From contig JANTQF010000139.1 of NCBI GenBank assembly GCA_032988165.1, forward strand, positions 1 through 64,000: a stretch of 64,000 nt of DNA. Direction: 5' to 3'. Shown one piece after another: positions 45,428-57,856 of the stretch. Origin of the DNA: Emmonsiellopsis sp. PD_33 (taxonomy: Eukaryota; Ascomycota; Eurotiomycetes; Onygenales; Ajellomycetaceae). Below the pieces are notes generated by a model. That model worked only from the letters and a program-made list of their open reading frames with translations. It was not told the DNA's origin and did not search any database. Both the position numbers and the translations under genes were made by a program. Numbering within the stretch: the first letter of the stretch is position 1; each line of letters begins with the position of its first letter.

Positions 45428-48400
45428 CTAAGGCCCAAACGATTCCCCGGGTCTGAAAAATCCAATACCCAGCGGGGACAGGTCATCAAACAGGGATAAA
45501 GGGGGATTGTCACCCATCTCTTCTTCGACAGGAAAATCCTCAACCAAGTTGCTTTGTCCATCATACATAACCGGCAAAGTTTGACTGCCACTCGGCCCAG
45601 GCAAGTGGTTTTGTACATCCATCTCTTCTTCGACAGGAAAATCTTCAACACCGTCGGTTTGTCCATCATACATAGCCGGAAAAGCTCGACTACCACTCGG
45701 CCTAGGCGAGCCGTTTTGTGCGTTATTCAAGGCGATGGGTGACGCAGAAACACGTCTTGACGGAGGCATCCTGGGTTTCGGAGTGATCATGACGATTCCG
45801 TTGATAACTTCGGTATTGGAACGTCGCCGTTTGGGGAGCGCTGGCCTCAGCCGTGGGGAACCTTCGATGTCAGACTGGATCCAAGGGAGATCCTCAGTTG
45901 CCCTACGTTTTTTGGACGGGGTCATCGGACGGAACGGAACAGGCTGAACAGGAGATTTCGTGGGCGAGAAATAGGTAATCGGTAGACTCGGTACTTGGTA
46001 GTTATCCGGGATAGGCAGCGTATGGAGATCGAAGAAGCCTGCTGGAGTTCTGAAGTATGCCGGTCTCGCAGAGGCTTCATCTTCGAATACGGGGAGGAAT
46101 CTTTGGTTCTGGATGATGTAGCTCATAGTATTATCATCCAGGAGATCCTTCTCCGCATGTTGCAGTTCCGCATTTGTCATTTGCTTTCTCCGTTTCAACA
46201 TCTTGTCCTCCAGCGTATCTCGGAGAACAAGAGTCTCCACATAAACGGGCTTCGTCTGCGAAATCCGGTGGGCTCGCTTGATCGCCTGACTTTCGACATT
46301 CGGGTCCCAGATAGGATTGACGATGAAAACCCGTGATGCGCAGGCGATATGAAGTCCGTGTGATGCCTGGCGGAGATCCATAAGCAAGACGCGAACCGTT
46401 TCAGTCTCGTTAAACAGGTTGAGATATTCGGATCTCTTCTTCGTCGTCAGCGTGTTTGCGTAAATCCGGAACTCAACACCGAGCAGCTCAAGTCCCTCAG
46501 CGATCCAGAAACCGGTGTTATTGCTCTCGTAGAAAATGATGATTTTCTCCTTTTCTTGAAATTCCTGCACTTTATCAAGCAAATAAGTAAGTTTGGCAGA
46601 GGCGGTAGCAACAAATTTAGTTTGTGTCAGTGGCGAGTCAGCCGGAAGACTCTTAACACGACCAAGAGAGAAGGATTTCTTTGAGTGGGCATTTTCCTTT
46701 TCGGGCTTTGGTCGGTGAACGAGATTATCGTTGGATTTCTTAGTCGCTCCCACAACTGCATCATCCTGTTTAGAAGCGGCCTTGTCAGCCCACGCCCGCA
46801 TTTGGCTCCGTTGTTTAATCCCGGCTCCTATGATACCTTCGGAAGGATCATAGGCGGAAAGGTGCGATGTGACAAACTTCTGGACATGCCTGGCTTGAGA
46901 GATACCCAATAGAAGTGGTTGACGGTGCTCGTCGAGGGCGTCAATTGCCCAGGCGTCCCTCGCATTTTCAGGGAAGTCCTGTAAAAATACGCCCAGCTCG
47001 GCAAATTGGCCGAAGGCATTCCAAGCGCCGCACTTCAGGGCTTTTTCTGCCATGTCGATCGCTTCGCACAGGAGCCTAAGGTCTCTTCCGGGCATCCGAT
47101 GATTGTTGTTTTCTATGTATTTTCTGGCAACGTCCACGGATGATTGTAATTCTTTCTTTTCAAATCCAGCCCACCAGAAACCGGCATGCCTCAAATTCGA
47201 GATGAGCACGCTCAGATGTTTTCTATTCTTCGGATGAAACATATAATCCTCGTCAGTGCGTTCAGATGTGATGGCATTCACGGTAAGGGTGATGATGAAC
47301 AAGTTCAGGGATAGCTTGTCATAGAAGGTCGGTTCTAAATAGACGACTTTATTGTGGAGTTTCGGTAAAACTAGGTCCTTGTTGATATCCTCGGCTCGAT
47401 GGCGTACGACAAGCGACTGGAGAGTGGATCGCAGGGATGGAGAAGTTCTGCGTTTGCCATCAGGCCCCAGTGGTTTCGTATACTTGGACCAATTCGCCGG
47501 GTCATCGTTGCCTGCATTTGACCAAGGCTTCAGAGCAAGAAAATCGACTACTATATTCCGGAGCTTATCGATATTCTTCAACTCCTCGTCCATCACATTT
47601 GCAGCCTTTTTCCGGGCCTCTAACACGGACGAGGCGCTGTTCTCTTGTTTACCCACAGCGCTCCCGGTAGTTTCCTGAGAGGCAAGGGCCACCTCGATAC
47701 CATATAGTCCTCCAGAAGGGGTACCAGACACAACCCAACGTCGTTCAACGTGGAGCTTCTCAAGGGTAAAAACTGCCAAAGATTTTCCACCCTGACTCGC
47801 AAAGTTATGCCCTTCATCAACTATCACCCGAAGCCAGTGAAGTCTCTTCAGGGGCGTTTCATACCTCGCCGAAGTAGCAGCTGGATTCGGACCGGCTTCT
47901 TTGTCGAAACGCGGCCTTGAAAAAAGGATAATATCGTAGTCAAGCAACTCATCTGGTTGGGGGGTTTTCTGAGCACTGTCGCGGAAAACTAGTACATTCA
48001 ACCCCTGGGTATGCTTTCGGATTTCGTTTAACCAGTGATCCACTAAATTTGACGGGACAATGATAAGCGTAGCAGAACACAGCTTTAATTTTTCATTGTC
48101 AGGTTTAGGCGCTGCAGTTGCACGGCTCTTGTATTTTGGAGGGGGTTTAGTTATCATATAGGAGCCCCGATTGGCTTCACAGGCTGCGAGACAATTATCC
48201 TTCCCGTCAAGGTACGACTTCCAAGGAAGAGAAAAACGACCAGCAGCTGCTGCTGCCATTTCAAGTAGTGATCCGGTTCTTGGACGAACGGGGTGAAGTC
48301 CTTCCATATGCATCGATGGGATCCGGGGGAAATGCCCGCGAGTTGCAAGTATGACAGCTAAACATACCAATGTTTTGCCGTAGCCCATAGTTTCCGCTAG

Positions 48401-49525
48401 GATACCTATAAATCCGTGAGCATGTATTCGCGTCTCTCAACGAAATAAAAGGTTACTTACCACCACAGGCTTCAGAGTAGAGACGTTTCTCCCCATAAAT
48501 TGTCCCGCCCTCCTTGTCAAAATAGTACTCCTTCCCGGTAGGGCCTCGCAACGTCTGTAGTCGAGGATCTAGCGTCTGGCGAGGCTCCGACTCCCGTTGG
48601 ATCATGTGGGCTGCTGAACGACGTTGGTAAGGATATAGGGGAGTTTTCAAGCCGATAACTCCCATGTCATCACCTTCGACATAATTTCCCTCCTTCCAAA
48701 GGACCTCCTCCATCGCCGCTCTAGAATATGGGTCAGATACCGCTTCAACATCGGGGTTGGGCGATTCCAGCGTGTTGAAGATGTAGAAGAGAGATTCCCC
48801 TTCCTCATCCGCCCGCACAGCCGACAGCGCAGCAGGGTCAAAATTGCCCTCCCATGCTTCTGGTGACGGATCCAGTCTCGACATCACAAGCTTAAGGCAT
48901 CGACGCAAACCCAAGTTTGATCGTGATATGTGGGCCCTCCCAATATCATCTGGGAGAACGTATACGCGAACGGCGCTCCATCCTGGGAGATTCTTGTTGC
49001 TACAGACGGAAGTTCGGATCCATCGACTGCGCTCTAGCCGCAACACTTCATCTGACGGGTATACCAGCCGACCAGAATCTCCAGTGTCGAACATTTGTCC
49101 ATCAACAGCAGTATCCTTCCGCTTTAGAACCCCGACTGGAATAAAGTTACCCAGGTCATCCAACAGATTCTCTTTCTCCACATTTGCACCCAAAGATTGT
49201 CGGGGGGGTGTACACGGAGACGAGGCCGACGATGATGGGGAGTTGGAAGCTGATGGGGTAGAAGAGCCCGAGTGGGAAGGCGATGGATAAGATACAACCA
49301 TCTGTTGGTCAAGGCTACCACCCATTGTAATTGCATCTTGAAGCTGCATCGCTAACGAATTTGATTCCTGTATGAAAAAGCACAGATTAACACATCTCCA
49401 ATAAATGGCCCTTCGTACTTATCACCACCTACCTGTGACAAATCACTGGCTGTAGCTGGCAGAATCGGCGCAACCCCAACCTCAAGGGCAATGGGGGCGT
49501 CGCATCTTTCCCCTGCACCATCCAT
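45428..49525 (-). CDS. SNF2-family DNA-dependent ATPase
   Basis: Three exons: 49525-49433, 49367-48461 and 48405-45428, giving 1325 aa. Start MDGAGERC is the first usable ATG. Helicase motifs: TPLYPYQRRSAAHMIQRE (Q-like motif), Walker A GILAETMGYGKTLVCL rebuilt across intron 2 (about 335-348), LIIVPSNLVDHWLNEI (Ia), VIVDEGHNF (motif II, DEGH instead of DEAH, about 530), VVSGTPSGG (III), IIIFYESNNTGFWIAEGLE (IV region), VLLMDLRQASHGLHIACASR (V) and QAIKRAHRISQTKPVYVETL (VI, about 1040). A long insert separates the two RecA lobes, as in Rad5/SHPRH-type members, but I see no RING finger. The C-terminus is disordered and holds a 35-residue tandem repeat. The subfamily is undetermined; nuclear chromatin or repair work is likely. 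Confidence 0.9.
45514..45723. repeat. 105-bp tandem repeat (two copies) inside the SNF2 gene
   Basis: Copies at 45514-45618 and 45619-45723 differ by scattered substitutions and stay in frame. Each encodes 35 residues including PSGS, MYDGQ and VEDFPVEEEM in the protein's C-terminal tail. Confidence 0.9.
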
Positions 49526-50633
49526 CCTATCGAGTTCGTCGACCACCTGGCCAAGCCCACCGACAGACAGATTAGACGTTTTGTTAATACCAGCGGTACA
49601 TTGGTAATGACAGCTTGAACTTCAGGGAGCTATCAGGAAGCGCAAAACAAGAGGAGGGAGAGTGTTGGCGAAGTCTCCGACTGGGAGGGGCTGGGAGGAA
49701 ATAGGAGCGTCGAACATGCTACTGTTGTTCATTCACCGGGGAGAAAAGCCAGTGTTGCTGCTCCGGCTGTCATGTCTCTCGCCTGCAGAGTGAATGGGCG
49801 GGTTGTTGGATGTGTTGTTGAGCAGCAAAGAATGCGGAGAGAGAGAGGGGAGGTTGCTGCCTCGGGCTCGTAGGGCTGGAAGTAAGCAATCTGATTGGCT
49901 GAGAGCCCACACCGCTTTGGGCAGAATGTGTGGTCTGGCCCTGTCAGTCTGGGCCAATCAGAATCGATCTTGGGCCGGGATAGAGTACTAGGAGTACTTC
50001 TAACTACTAGTACTGAAGAGGAGATATGTTGTTTATATGGACTTCGAATAAAAACAGAAATCTCCCTCTCTCATATTAACCTCATCTAACCAATAACTAT
50101 AATAGTAGTAGTAATAGTTTTCTAGAAATCAAAGAAGAAATAACCAACCCACACGCACACACAGCAACATATAGTACTAGTAACTCCCAAAGCAGATGAT
50201 GATTAGTATGATAATGATAATGAATCCCAGCCTTCCCAACCAACTAATAGCCCTTCCGCCAGTAGTAATAATAATGCAAAAGGAAAAAAGAAAAAGAAAG
50301 GAAGGAAGGAAGAAAGAAAGAAAGAAAGAAATGAAAATTAGAAAGGGGAGACATTGATCACCCATGAAGAATCATGATGCAGAGTTAGACAAATGTGGCG
50401 AGAAAAGAATGCTGAATTGGAGAGAGAAAAGTGAGGGAAGAGAAATGTATTGTATGCCAAAAATCCTCACGCCATGCATCTTACCTTGCTTTTTTCTCGT
50501 CGCTGTAGGGGCCAATGCCCCTAAAGGTGGAAGCAGCGAGAGGTCGAGAGAACTCTTTGATTTTGGGCCAAAGCCCTCTCTCCCTAGTCGTAGAACCAAA
50601 GAGACAAAGAACAAGTAAGGTATATAGACGACC
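49526..50633. other. Intergenic region
   Basis: SNF2 promoter side and HMG gene 3' flank. A GGAA/GAAA purine run lies at 50280-50340. A short TAGTACTAGTA-type inverted motif occurs near 49985-50015. No gene recognised. Confidence 0.55.
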
Positions 50634-53018
50634 TTACTTCCTCAAAAACTCCTCAACCTCAAACCCAACCCTCCTCAACGCCTTCTCCTCAATCCCAATC
50701 CCCAGCCCAGCCTCCGCCACCCTCCTCACCACCAGCGCGCGGGCCTCATCAAGACGAATCTCAACTGGATTGCCGCCATACTTCTCCAGCTCCTCCTTTT
50801 CGCAGTCACGAATGTATATCGTGACGTCAGGACCGGCACAGCCACGCCATAGAGTGGCCATCCACTGCCAGTGGTCAATGGGAGCGTAAGAGTCCTTTAT
50901 GGGCGCCGCGCAGGCGTGTGTATCGGCTGTTGTTAGCTGGTAGCGGGGGACAAGGGCGATGCGGAATGGAAGCTCAAATGGTGAGGTTGTGGATGTGGAT
51001 GTGGGTGCCGATGATGCGGACGGTGCAGAGGTGGATGCAGACGTTGGTGTTGGTAGAGGCGAAGGAGCTCCCGCAGAAGATGCGTCTGGCGAGCTAATGC
51101 GGAGTTGAGCTGTTTTGGGGACGATGGATTTGGGAGATATACCGGAGCCTGGTTCTTCTAGTCCGGCGTGTTGGAGGCGAGGAGAAGGCGCTGGTGAGCC
51201 GTTTATAAACGTCAAGATTTCACCGGATATTTTGTGCCAGGCTGAGATTGTGGCAAGGTATTCAAGATATTGGACAGTTGCATCCCGATCCCCCGACCTG
51301 CCGCTTGATTGGAGCTTGCTTGGGTCGGGTCCTTCGAAGACGCGGACTTGGTGCTTCTCGTCCTTCGAAAGAAGGGCCTGGAGATGCTGGATCATGAATT
51401 TTACGGATTCAGGGTCCTGGCCTTCAACGGCAACTAGGGCACCGCGGGCGGGGGAGTCGGTGCTCTTTGACAATGTCGTCGGCGGAGAAACTCGTGCCAA
51501 CACCTTGATTTTGTTGAGATGGGGAATATTCATAACCATTGCTTCGACGGTGCTCTGGTTCTGCTGCGAGAGAGACATTGTCTGCAGTGGTGGAAGGGTC
51601 AAGCTGGGGTCATGCGAGGATTGCTGATGTCCAGGTGCAAGCCGATAGGCTCTCCCGGGCGGTGCTGCTGCTGTCTGATAGGGGCCCGGGCCTCTGGGAT
51701 GCAGGATTTCTGGCCGAGGGAGCGATGTTCGTCGAGGAGAGTATGCGTATGGAGTGTCGGGACTCTGATCATGACGGACAGGCACGTAGATACCATTCCC
51801 ATTATACCGACGGCGTTTGATATCAGGACATGGAGGCATGGCTTGGTCTCGCATCTGGGCAACTATTCGTCGATCCATGCTACCTGGAACCTGAACTGGG
51901 CTTGGAAGCCTGTTGTCGTCTCCCAGTCTCCGCCCCCGGAAACTTCGAGGAATAGCTTGACTAGATTGACATGATGATGCGGTAGAGCTTGTGGAGTTTG
52001 GAGTGAAAGGGGTATTGGGGGTGGACGGGGGGTTCATGACTCGTCCACCACAGCGATTGCACACAGAAGCTCCGGTAGGATTGTTGCTTATCCCTGAGCT
52101 GGTCGGGGTGACGTTTCCAGAATTCCTCCCGTAACGGCGTGGTTGATATCGGTAATCGGGATACTGTTGCTGATGTCGGGCTTTCTCTTCCTAATCTCCA
52201 CCATCAAAACCACGTTCTTTTTTCTTTTCTTTTTTCTCTCCTCCCCGCTTTTGGGGGCTCGGAAGGAAACACAAAACGAAACAAGAAATCGTAATTCCTC
52301 ACCTCGGCTAAGTTCTTCCAGTCTTGCTTCGAGTCCTGGGGAAGCGTCCTCCACTTCTCCCCAATGATCTTCGAGATTTCGGGGTTTGCAAGGCCGGGAT
52401 TCTGGGCAACCACAGAGGCTTGGAAATGCTGGCGGAAAAGAATGAATGCTAATGATCAATGCATAGACAGGATTAACAAACGCTGCTCGACCCAAGCCTA
52501 CTAAACAGAACCTTAGGGGAAACTAGGGCAGGGGGATTGGGAGGGGAAGGCATATAAGCTACGAGGCGGAAGATACCCCCGAGCAAGACAAAACAACAAA
52601 GAAATACTACCGACGGACCATTTCTCGGGCGAGGGATTTTGGGATCAGGCTGGCAGAGGCAAAACTGGATGCTATTCGACTCCTTGGACGAAGTAGACTT
52701 GGAAGAACTTGAAGAGGCGGCTCGTTCCTGGCGGAAAGCCTCAGACGTGATCAAGGAGGAGGTTCTTTTGCGGGCAATGGGGGATGCGAGGATGGTCGAG
52801 GGGACTTCTATCAATGTAGATTTCTCCGCGAGGGCGGCCACCAGCGCCCTGCTCTCCAGCCCCGTTGATCGGGGCGCGCTCTCGTCAGCCACGATCTTGG
52901 AGAATTTATCCGTCATAATCTGATGCTCCACTGGCGTGCTGGTGCGGGTGGGGAGGTCACGTCTGGTGGGATCATAATGCAGCGTGGGGGGCTTTGGAAG
53001 CACTCGATCGTAAGACAT
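50634..53018 (-). CDS. HMG-box transcription factor
   Basis: Three exons: 53018-52619, 52448-52303 and 52190-50634, giving 700 aa. The MATA-type HMG box spans all three exons: KIPRPRNAFILFRQHFQ, then NPGLANPEISKIIGEKWRTL, then WKNLAEEEKARHQQQYPDYR and YQPRR. Two introns inside the box and the YPDYRYQPRR ending are typical of sequence-specific fungal HMG regulators (Rox1/Ste11/MAT-HMG class). A CxxC pair follows (VCNRCGG). The remainder is Pro/Ser/Thr-rich with a conserved-looking C-terminal part (NIPHLNKIKVLARVSPP; HWQWMATLWRGCAGPDVTIY). Intron 1 uses a GTCCGT donor. No SLA2, APN2 or COX13 is nearby, so this is not the mating-type locus. Targets unknown. Confidence 0.9.
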
Positions 53019-54103
53019 GTATGTGAAGGGGCGCGAGAAAGGCAAAGGCAACGAGAGAAAGGAAACGGGAAGAAAGGAAAAAGGAAAAGAAAAGAAACGA
53101 AACGAAAAATGAAGATATCAAGATATCGGCCGCAGTCACGGCGGAGACGAGGAGGACTACTAAAACTCAAACTCGATTTTTTTTGTATGGACGAATCGGT
53201 CTACAAACATGCAGTTGGACGCTGAACGTGGCGAATGGCGAGAGAGCTTCACCAGCGTCAAGTCCTTTGTTATCCAAACCCACGTTCGGTATATTTATCT
53301 TCTTTGTTGGGGGGTTTGCACCACCCAGCAGCCCGCTGAGCCCAGCAGTCAGTTGCAAACAATCGCAGGCGAGTGCAGCAGCCGGCCTGGCAAGAAACCC
53401 CCGAGAAAGCTAAACTATTGTTTTGGTTCCTTTGTCCCCATGGTTCCTGAATGCGGCCAAATGCACGCCTCTCCAGGGCTCCAGCGCTCCAGCGCTCTTT
53501 GAGCTGAGACATCCAATCAAGCCATGCCTGCAACAATGCGATGAAGAATGGCTGCTCCAACGCCGGGCAGAATCACAAACCGCCATTGGCCCGCCCGCGC
53601 CTGGGCTGGACGGCGTCCGTGGAGGGCAGCAGACGGCGACGGCGATATTTAAGACAGTGGTACAGAATATAAGCAACATGCGCGTCATTTCAGCAGCTCG
53701 ACTAACAAAGAGCTTCATGCCCAGAAGCATATGGAAAATGGCCGAGCAGCCACAGCAAAATAACACTGCTGGCGTGATTATAATTTTCCGATTCCATCCA
53801 TTCTTGTTTGCGTTCCGCTCTCAGATCCCGCAATATCGGCTCTCGCAACCGAACCTATCGAGGGCCGGGTGGAGGGATGACAGGAGCCCCAGGTCGATCG
53901 TAACCAAGCGCGATCATATCCGCTCTCACTCGAGACATCCGGCCAATAATCCTGGATCAGTCCCAACGCCGGCCTTGAGTTGACAGGGGCGCGGCTAATG
54001 AGCGGGCCCGCTTTTCTGTCGTTTGCGGATGGAACAAGGCCTTCCCGCCCGCGGTTGGCCACGCCTCTAAAGACCATATACAGCCTGTTGGGTGAAGTAC
54101 TAG
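53019..54103. other. Intergenic region
   Basis: HMG gene promoter/leader (A/G-rich 53040-53110) and 3' flank of the SGNH gene. Overlapping frames on both strands at 53400-53980 have no recognisable motif. Confidence 0.55.
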
Positions 54104-55334
54104 TTACGGAGCAGCGTTCGTCTGATTCAGCCACAATTCGTTAATGCCGTCAAATACTACCTGGCCTAACATATTATGCGCTGTTGGTCCAAGATGCATA
54201 TCGTCCCTAATAAACAACAGCAAGGGTTATCGTCAGCAATCCCAACACAGCGGTCGCATGTAAACGAAAAGGGAAAAAAGCAAAGGGGAACTGCTCACCA
54301 GAATAGGTATTTTTCTGGAACCCGGCAGACTTCCTGCTTCCCCAGCAGCCACTTTTTCGAAACAACAGCACATGCACTATCGACATTATCCCAATCCATG
54401 CCGTCCTTCCCAAAATCCTTGGTGTCGATATATCCAGCAACCCATAGCTGTCTCTCCCGGAGCTGGTCGAGCAGGAAGGAGTTTGTATCGAGGAAGAAAA
54501 TCGGTCCATTCTTCCATGCTTTGGCGTGCGTCTTCAGCTGTTTGTTCCATTCGTCAACCAGCGGGACGGCATCTCTATGTGTTTCGTTATTCAGTTTGAA
54601 GGCCGGAAGGAATGTTACATCTACCGCTGCCATGAGGACCACTTTCATTTCGCCCGCAGTCCACTTAAACCCCAGCACGGAGAGTTCCTCAAATATAGTT
54701 GCCACGCTTCGTTGAGCGGATAGCTTAGCTGCCGCCAGATCTTGGCCCAGTAGGCGCCAAATGTCCCACACCCCAAACGACACGGAGAAAATAGTGTACT
54801 TCTGCCGCCTCTCGATCTCCTCCTTGGTGAATCCAGCAGTAGCTTTTTCCTCCTTCAGCATCCAACGCCGCATCTGCGTCTTCAAGTCCGCAAGCGGCGA
54901 GCCGCTCCATTTAGCGTTTGGGATTCTTTCAAGCTCGTCATTGTCAACAACCGCGCCCGCAGAAGACGAGGACTCGGCCATATTTTCGTGGAAACAAGAG
55001 AACTAATAAAAGCAACACACAAAATCTTAGTTTTTCTTCGCGACGAATGCGGAGGGGAGGGGGGCAGCCATTGAGCCAGCCCCGGCCGAATCCGTACCTT
55101 TGAACAAAGCCATTCCGTCCACACTTTGCCCCGGCGGGTATCTTGGATATTTTTCCCGTCGCTCCACGAGTCGCCAAATACCACCAATCGATATGTATAT
55201 CCGTTCGGTTTCGCTGCTGCTGGCGACGTACCCGCACTAGATGTGTAGCCCGAGTAGTGTAGCGACCAGAAGAAATACAAGATCCCGCACGCCGCCAGCA
55301 GGCCCAGGACGTAGAATTTCTCCTTGAGCCGCAT
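54104..55334 (-). CDS. Membrane-anchored SGNH/GDSL hydrolase
   Basis: Three exons: 55334-55098, 55002-54299 and 54206-54104, giving 347 aa. An N-terminal signal anchor (FYVLGLLAACGILYFFWSL, about 7-25) makes it a predicted type II protein with a lumenal or extracellular catalytic domain. Block I, RLVVFGDSWSD, holds the nucleophile Ser at 56. The last exon restores the catalytic Asp/His block DDMHLGPTAHNML (D315/D316, H318), so all three exons are needed for activity. SFGVWDIWRLLG and DVTFLP lie in the middle. The family includes esterases and carbohydrate deacetylases; the substrate cannot be assigned. Splicing is supported by continuous frame and by the reappearance of the catalytic block after the second intron. 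Confidence 0.9.
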
Positions 55335-56173
55335 ATTGAGAATTTCGGATGTATCTGTCCAATAGAACAATTAAACCCCACCACGAAGTAGCTCAATAAT
55401 TCACCTCGAGCAAGTTGTTAGGTGAAATGGCCAAACGGTGGCGGGATGCCCGGGGCCTGCGGGAAGTAAATCTGGGCGGAGTTTATGCCAAAGTCAAAAA
55501 GATATAAAAATAAAGTTATGTAAAGGGAGTAATAAGTAAGTAATATATCAGTTAATGCTATACAAGGACTGAGAATATCCACGAGTTCAAGAAGAAGGGA
55601 GCAAAAAAACGAGAGTCAAGAAGGAACGGAGGCAGTCAAAAATGGGAGGAAAAGGGCCAGATAAGTTTTAAATAAATTGATCGCTGGGCTGACGCCAGAT
55701 ATTTATTTATTCCGCCTAGTTATTAATAAAGCCGATGAGCAAGAACTACGCGGCCGATGTTTCGTTGAAACTTGAGAGGTGCCATCGGGGCCGCCAAGCA
55801 GGTAGAATGGCTGGGGTACCGGGGTTGGTGGAGTCGGCTTCGGCCTCATTTGTTCACTTCAGTTAACTAGATTAAACCGGGATGATCAAGGAGAGATAGA
55901 TGGGAGAGATACCCGCCAATGGCAGTTGAAGCCGCAGCCTCATCCCGGCTGGCATGTTTCTCGAAGTTGCCGTCCACGTCTGCGCAGCTGTGGGTTAGCT
56001 ATGCCTCTGGAGTAGTTAACCCAGGTGTGCTAGTTAGCTGGCTGCCCGAGTGTCTGCCACCTCTCCATAGATCAACGATTCCATGTCCAAACCCAGGGAG
56101 TCAGGGGTTGTCTTTGACAATGTGATCGGCCTGCTAAAGCCCGCCGAAGAGGGGCCGTCGGGGCTTGAACAGT

Positions 56174-56207
56174 GGCTAATAGGGGCTAATAGGGGCTAAT
56201 AGGGGCA
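56174..56207. repeat. Three tandem GGCTAATAGG decamers
   Basis: Perfect 10-bp unit repeated three times, followed by a partial unit (GGGC). Confidence 0.9.
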
Positions 56208-56717
56208 GCCACGGCCCGGAACAGCCCTAACCCTTTAGCGTCTCGTTCCGGGCTTAGGCTTGGGCTGGGCAGTTCTGATAACAACATCAACCCGCCAGCA
56301 TCCGTTGTTTGACATAAAAGCTGATAAACATCTCTCTGTCAGTGTCGGGGATAGCTACGGTCGCAATGAGAGCAAAGCCCCATGCAGCCCATCTAACTAG
56401 TTATCCCACGCGGCTTCCTGGTCTCCGCATCCATCCCGGTATCCTGTGTCGCGAATGCTGATGAAGCTCGTTCGAAGCGTGACACTGCGTTTCGCCGTTG
56501 AGGAGCGAAACGTTGAGCGGGAGTCGGGCATGCCCACATGGATGACGGGGTCTGGGATGAAGGAAGGGCTTCCGCGTCTGACAAAAAGTCTCCTTTCGCT
56601 GTGCTGTGCTGTGGACATCCATGTCGCCAGATCTAGTTATTCAGGCTATACTCGTGTTCCCTGCTCGCGGTATGTTTTTTGAGGCCATCAACACCCTTTT
56701 TTTTTTTTTTTGAAAAT

Positions 56718-56719
56718 AT

Positions 56720-56758
<39 letters not shown>

Positions 56759-56761
56759 TTA
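56718..56761. repeat. (ATTT)n microsatellite
   Basis: About eleven uninterrupted ATTT units, preceded by a poly-T run. Confidence 0.95.
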
Positions 56762-57801
56762 CTCTGAAGCATTGTCCGGAATATGTTCCAGAAATAACTA
56801 CACGGACTGGACATTCCTTTCTCCGCCATTTATTATTACATTCAAGTGGTGCTGCGGGATACCACGTTCTCCCTAAACGCCATATATGGGATTCTGAGCT
56901 CCAGTACTAGTAGCACTGGTAACGGCCACACCGACACATCTAAGCTTCGACCACGATTACTGCTTTGTCTCCCCTGGCGAACCCGAGAGGCTATCACGTA
57001 GTCTAAAATAGCCCGGTTATACCGGTACTTCCATCATGGCATGACGAGCAAAAACCATTCTATCAGATCTTCTATCCAAATAAGCCGAACTGCTTGAAGG
57101 TAGCAACCCTATCACGTTTGAGGAAAGAAACAACGAACCTCGAGAGTGCTACTGTCTCGAGAAGCAAGCGAAGACCAGGCGTAGAATTACTGTCATGGCA
57201 AGACATCAGAACCAGCATGCGGGACGAAAAGCCAGAGCCAGAAAACTTCAAATACTGACACATGTACCGCTGTTATCCACAATTGTCCCCCGAAGATCGC
57301 GACGGAACAGACTACTCCCGTCGAGGATGAGTTCAAACTCACGCGATGCACGATGATTCCCTGACCTGATGGAACCTGCGAATTGGGATGTGGGAGTGCA
57401 CCATTATTTTAAATATTGCTTGGGTCGGTAAGACGCACCTTTATTGTCTATTGGGAGGTCATCTCGGTCTGTATCTACGTCCGTAGATTGCCAGGACATG
57501 CTATATCGAGAGATGGGGGGTATTTTCCGGCTTCTGGAATTGCCTGCGCCTGCCAGCTGCATAACTTGAAGTTATTACGTTGTCTCCTATTCATGCGAGA
57601 GCCCTCCTTCGCCGCCTGGGTTGCATTGTATGTAACGACGAGTGTGAAATTGCAGGAGACGGCTATTGTGCTGTGCGGAGAGTAATTTGATCTGGAACAT
57701 CCAAACAATAAACAAATAGACAAATAGTAGACAGGAGAAAGGGGGTCTTCAACGATGCACATCCAGACTGTATAGATCCGGCCAATCAGACGCGGGCTTG
57801 G

Positions 57802-57856
57802 CGGCTAGGGCTGCTTAGCTAACGGCGCCATCCCGAAGCAGGCTAGGGCGGCTTAG
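57802..57856 (+). promoter_or_regulatory. Duplicated CTAGGGC element upstream of eS6
   Basis: CGGCTAGGGCTGCTTAG (57802-57818) and AGGCTAGGGCGGCTTAG (57840-57856) lie 158-212 bp upstream of the eS6 ATG, and a CCAAT box is at 57782-57786. The reverse complement of the core (GCCCTAGCC) resembles Tbf1/telobox sites known from ribosomal-protein promoters; binding is inferred. Confidence 0.5.

Larger units (their letters stand above)
55335..57801. other. Long intergenic region with simple repeats
   Basis: About 2.5 kb with no gene I can support. It contains three GGCTAATAGG decamers (56174-56203), AGCCCTAACCC near 56223, poly-T (56695-56711) and an (ATTT)n tract (56718-56761). Short frames around 56400-56620 and 57070-57690 show no motif. 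Confidence 0.6.

Noticed and set aside
50634..53018. Idea that the HMG gene marks the mating-type locus
   Set aside because: The flanking genes are a SNF2 ATPase and an SGNH hydrolase; none of SLA2, APN2 or COX13 is present, and the long C-terminus is unlike MAT1-2-1.
30533..55334. Run of eight same-strand genes as a functional cluster
   Set aside because: Products are unrelated (purine oxidation, NAD salvage, chromatin, HMG factor, membrane proteins) and each has its own several-hundred-bp promoter region.
57310..57345. TTCAAAC in a small hairpin, considered as a tRNA T arm
   Set aside because: With a 7-nt loop the stem does not pair, and no acceptor stem is found.
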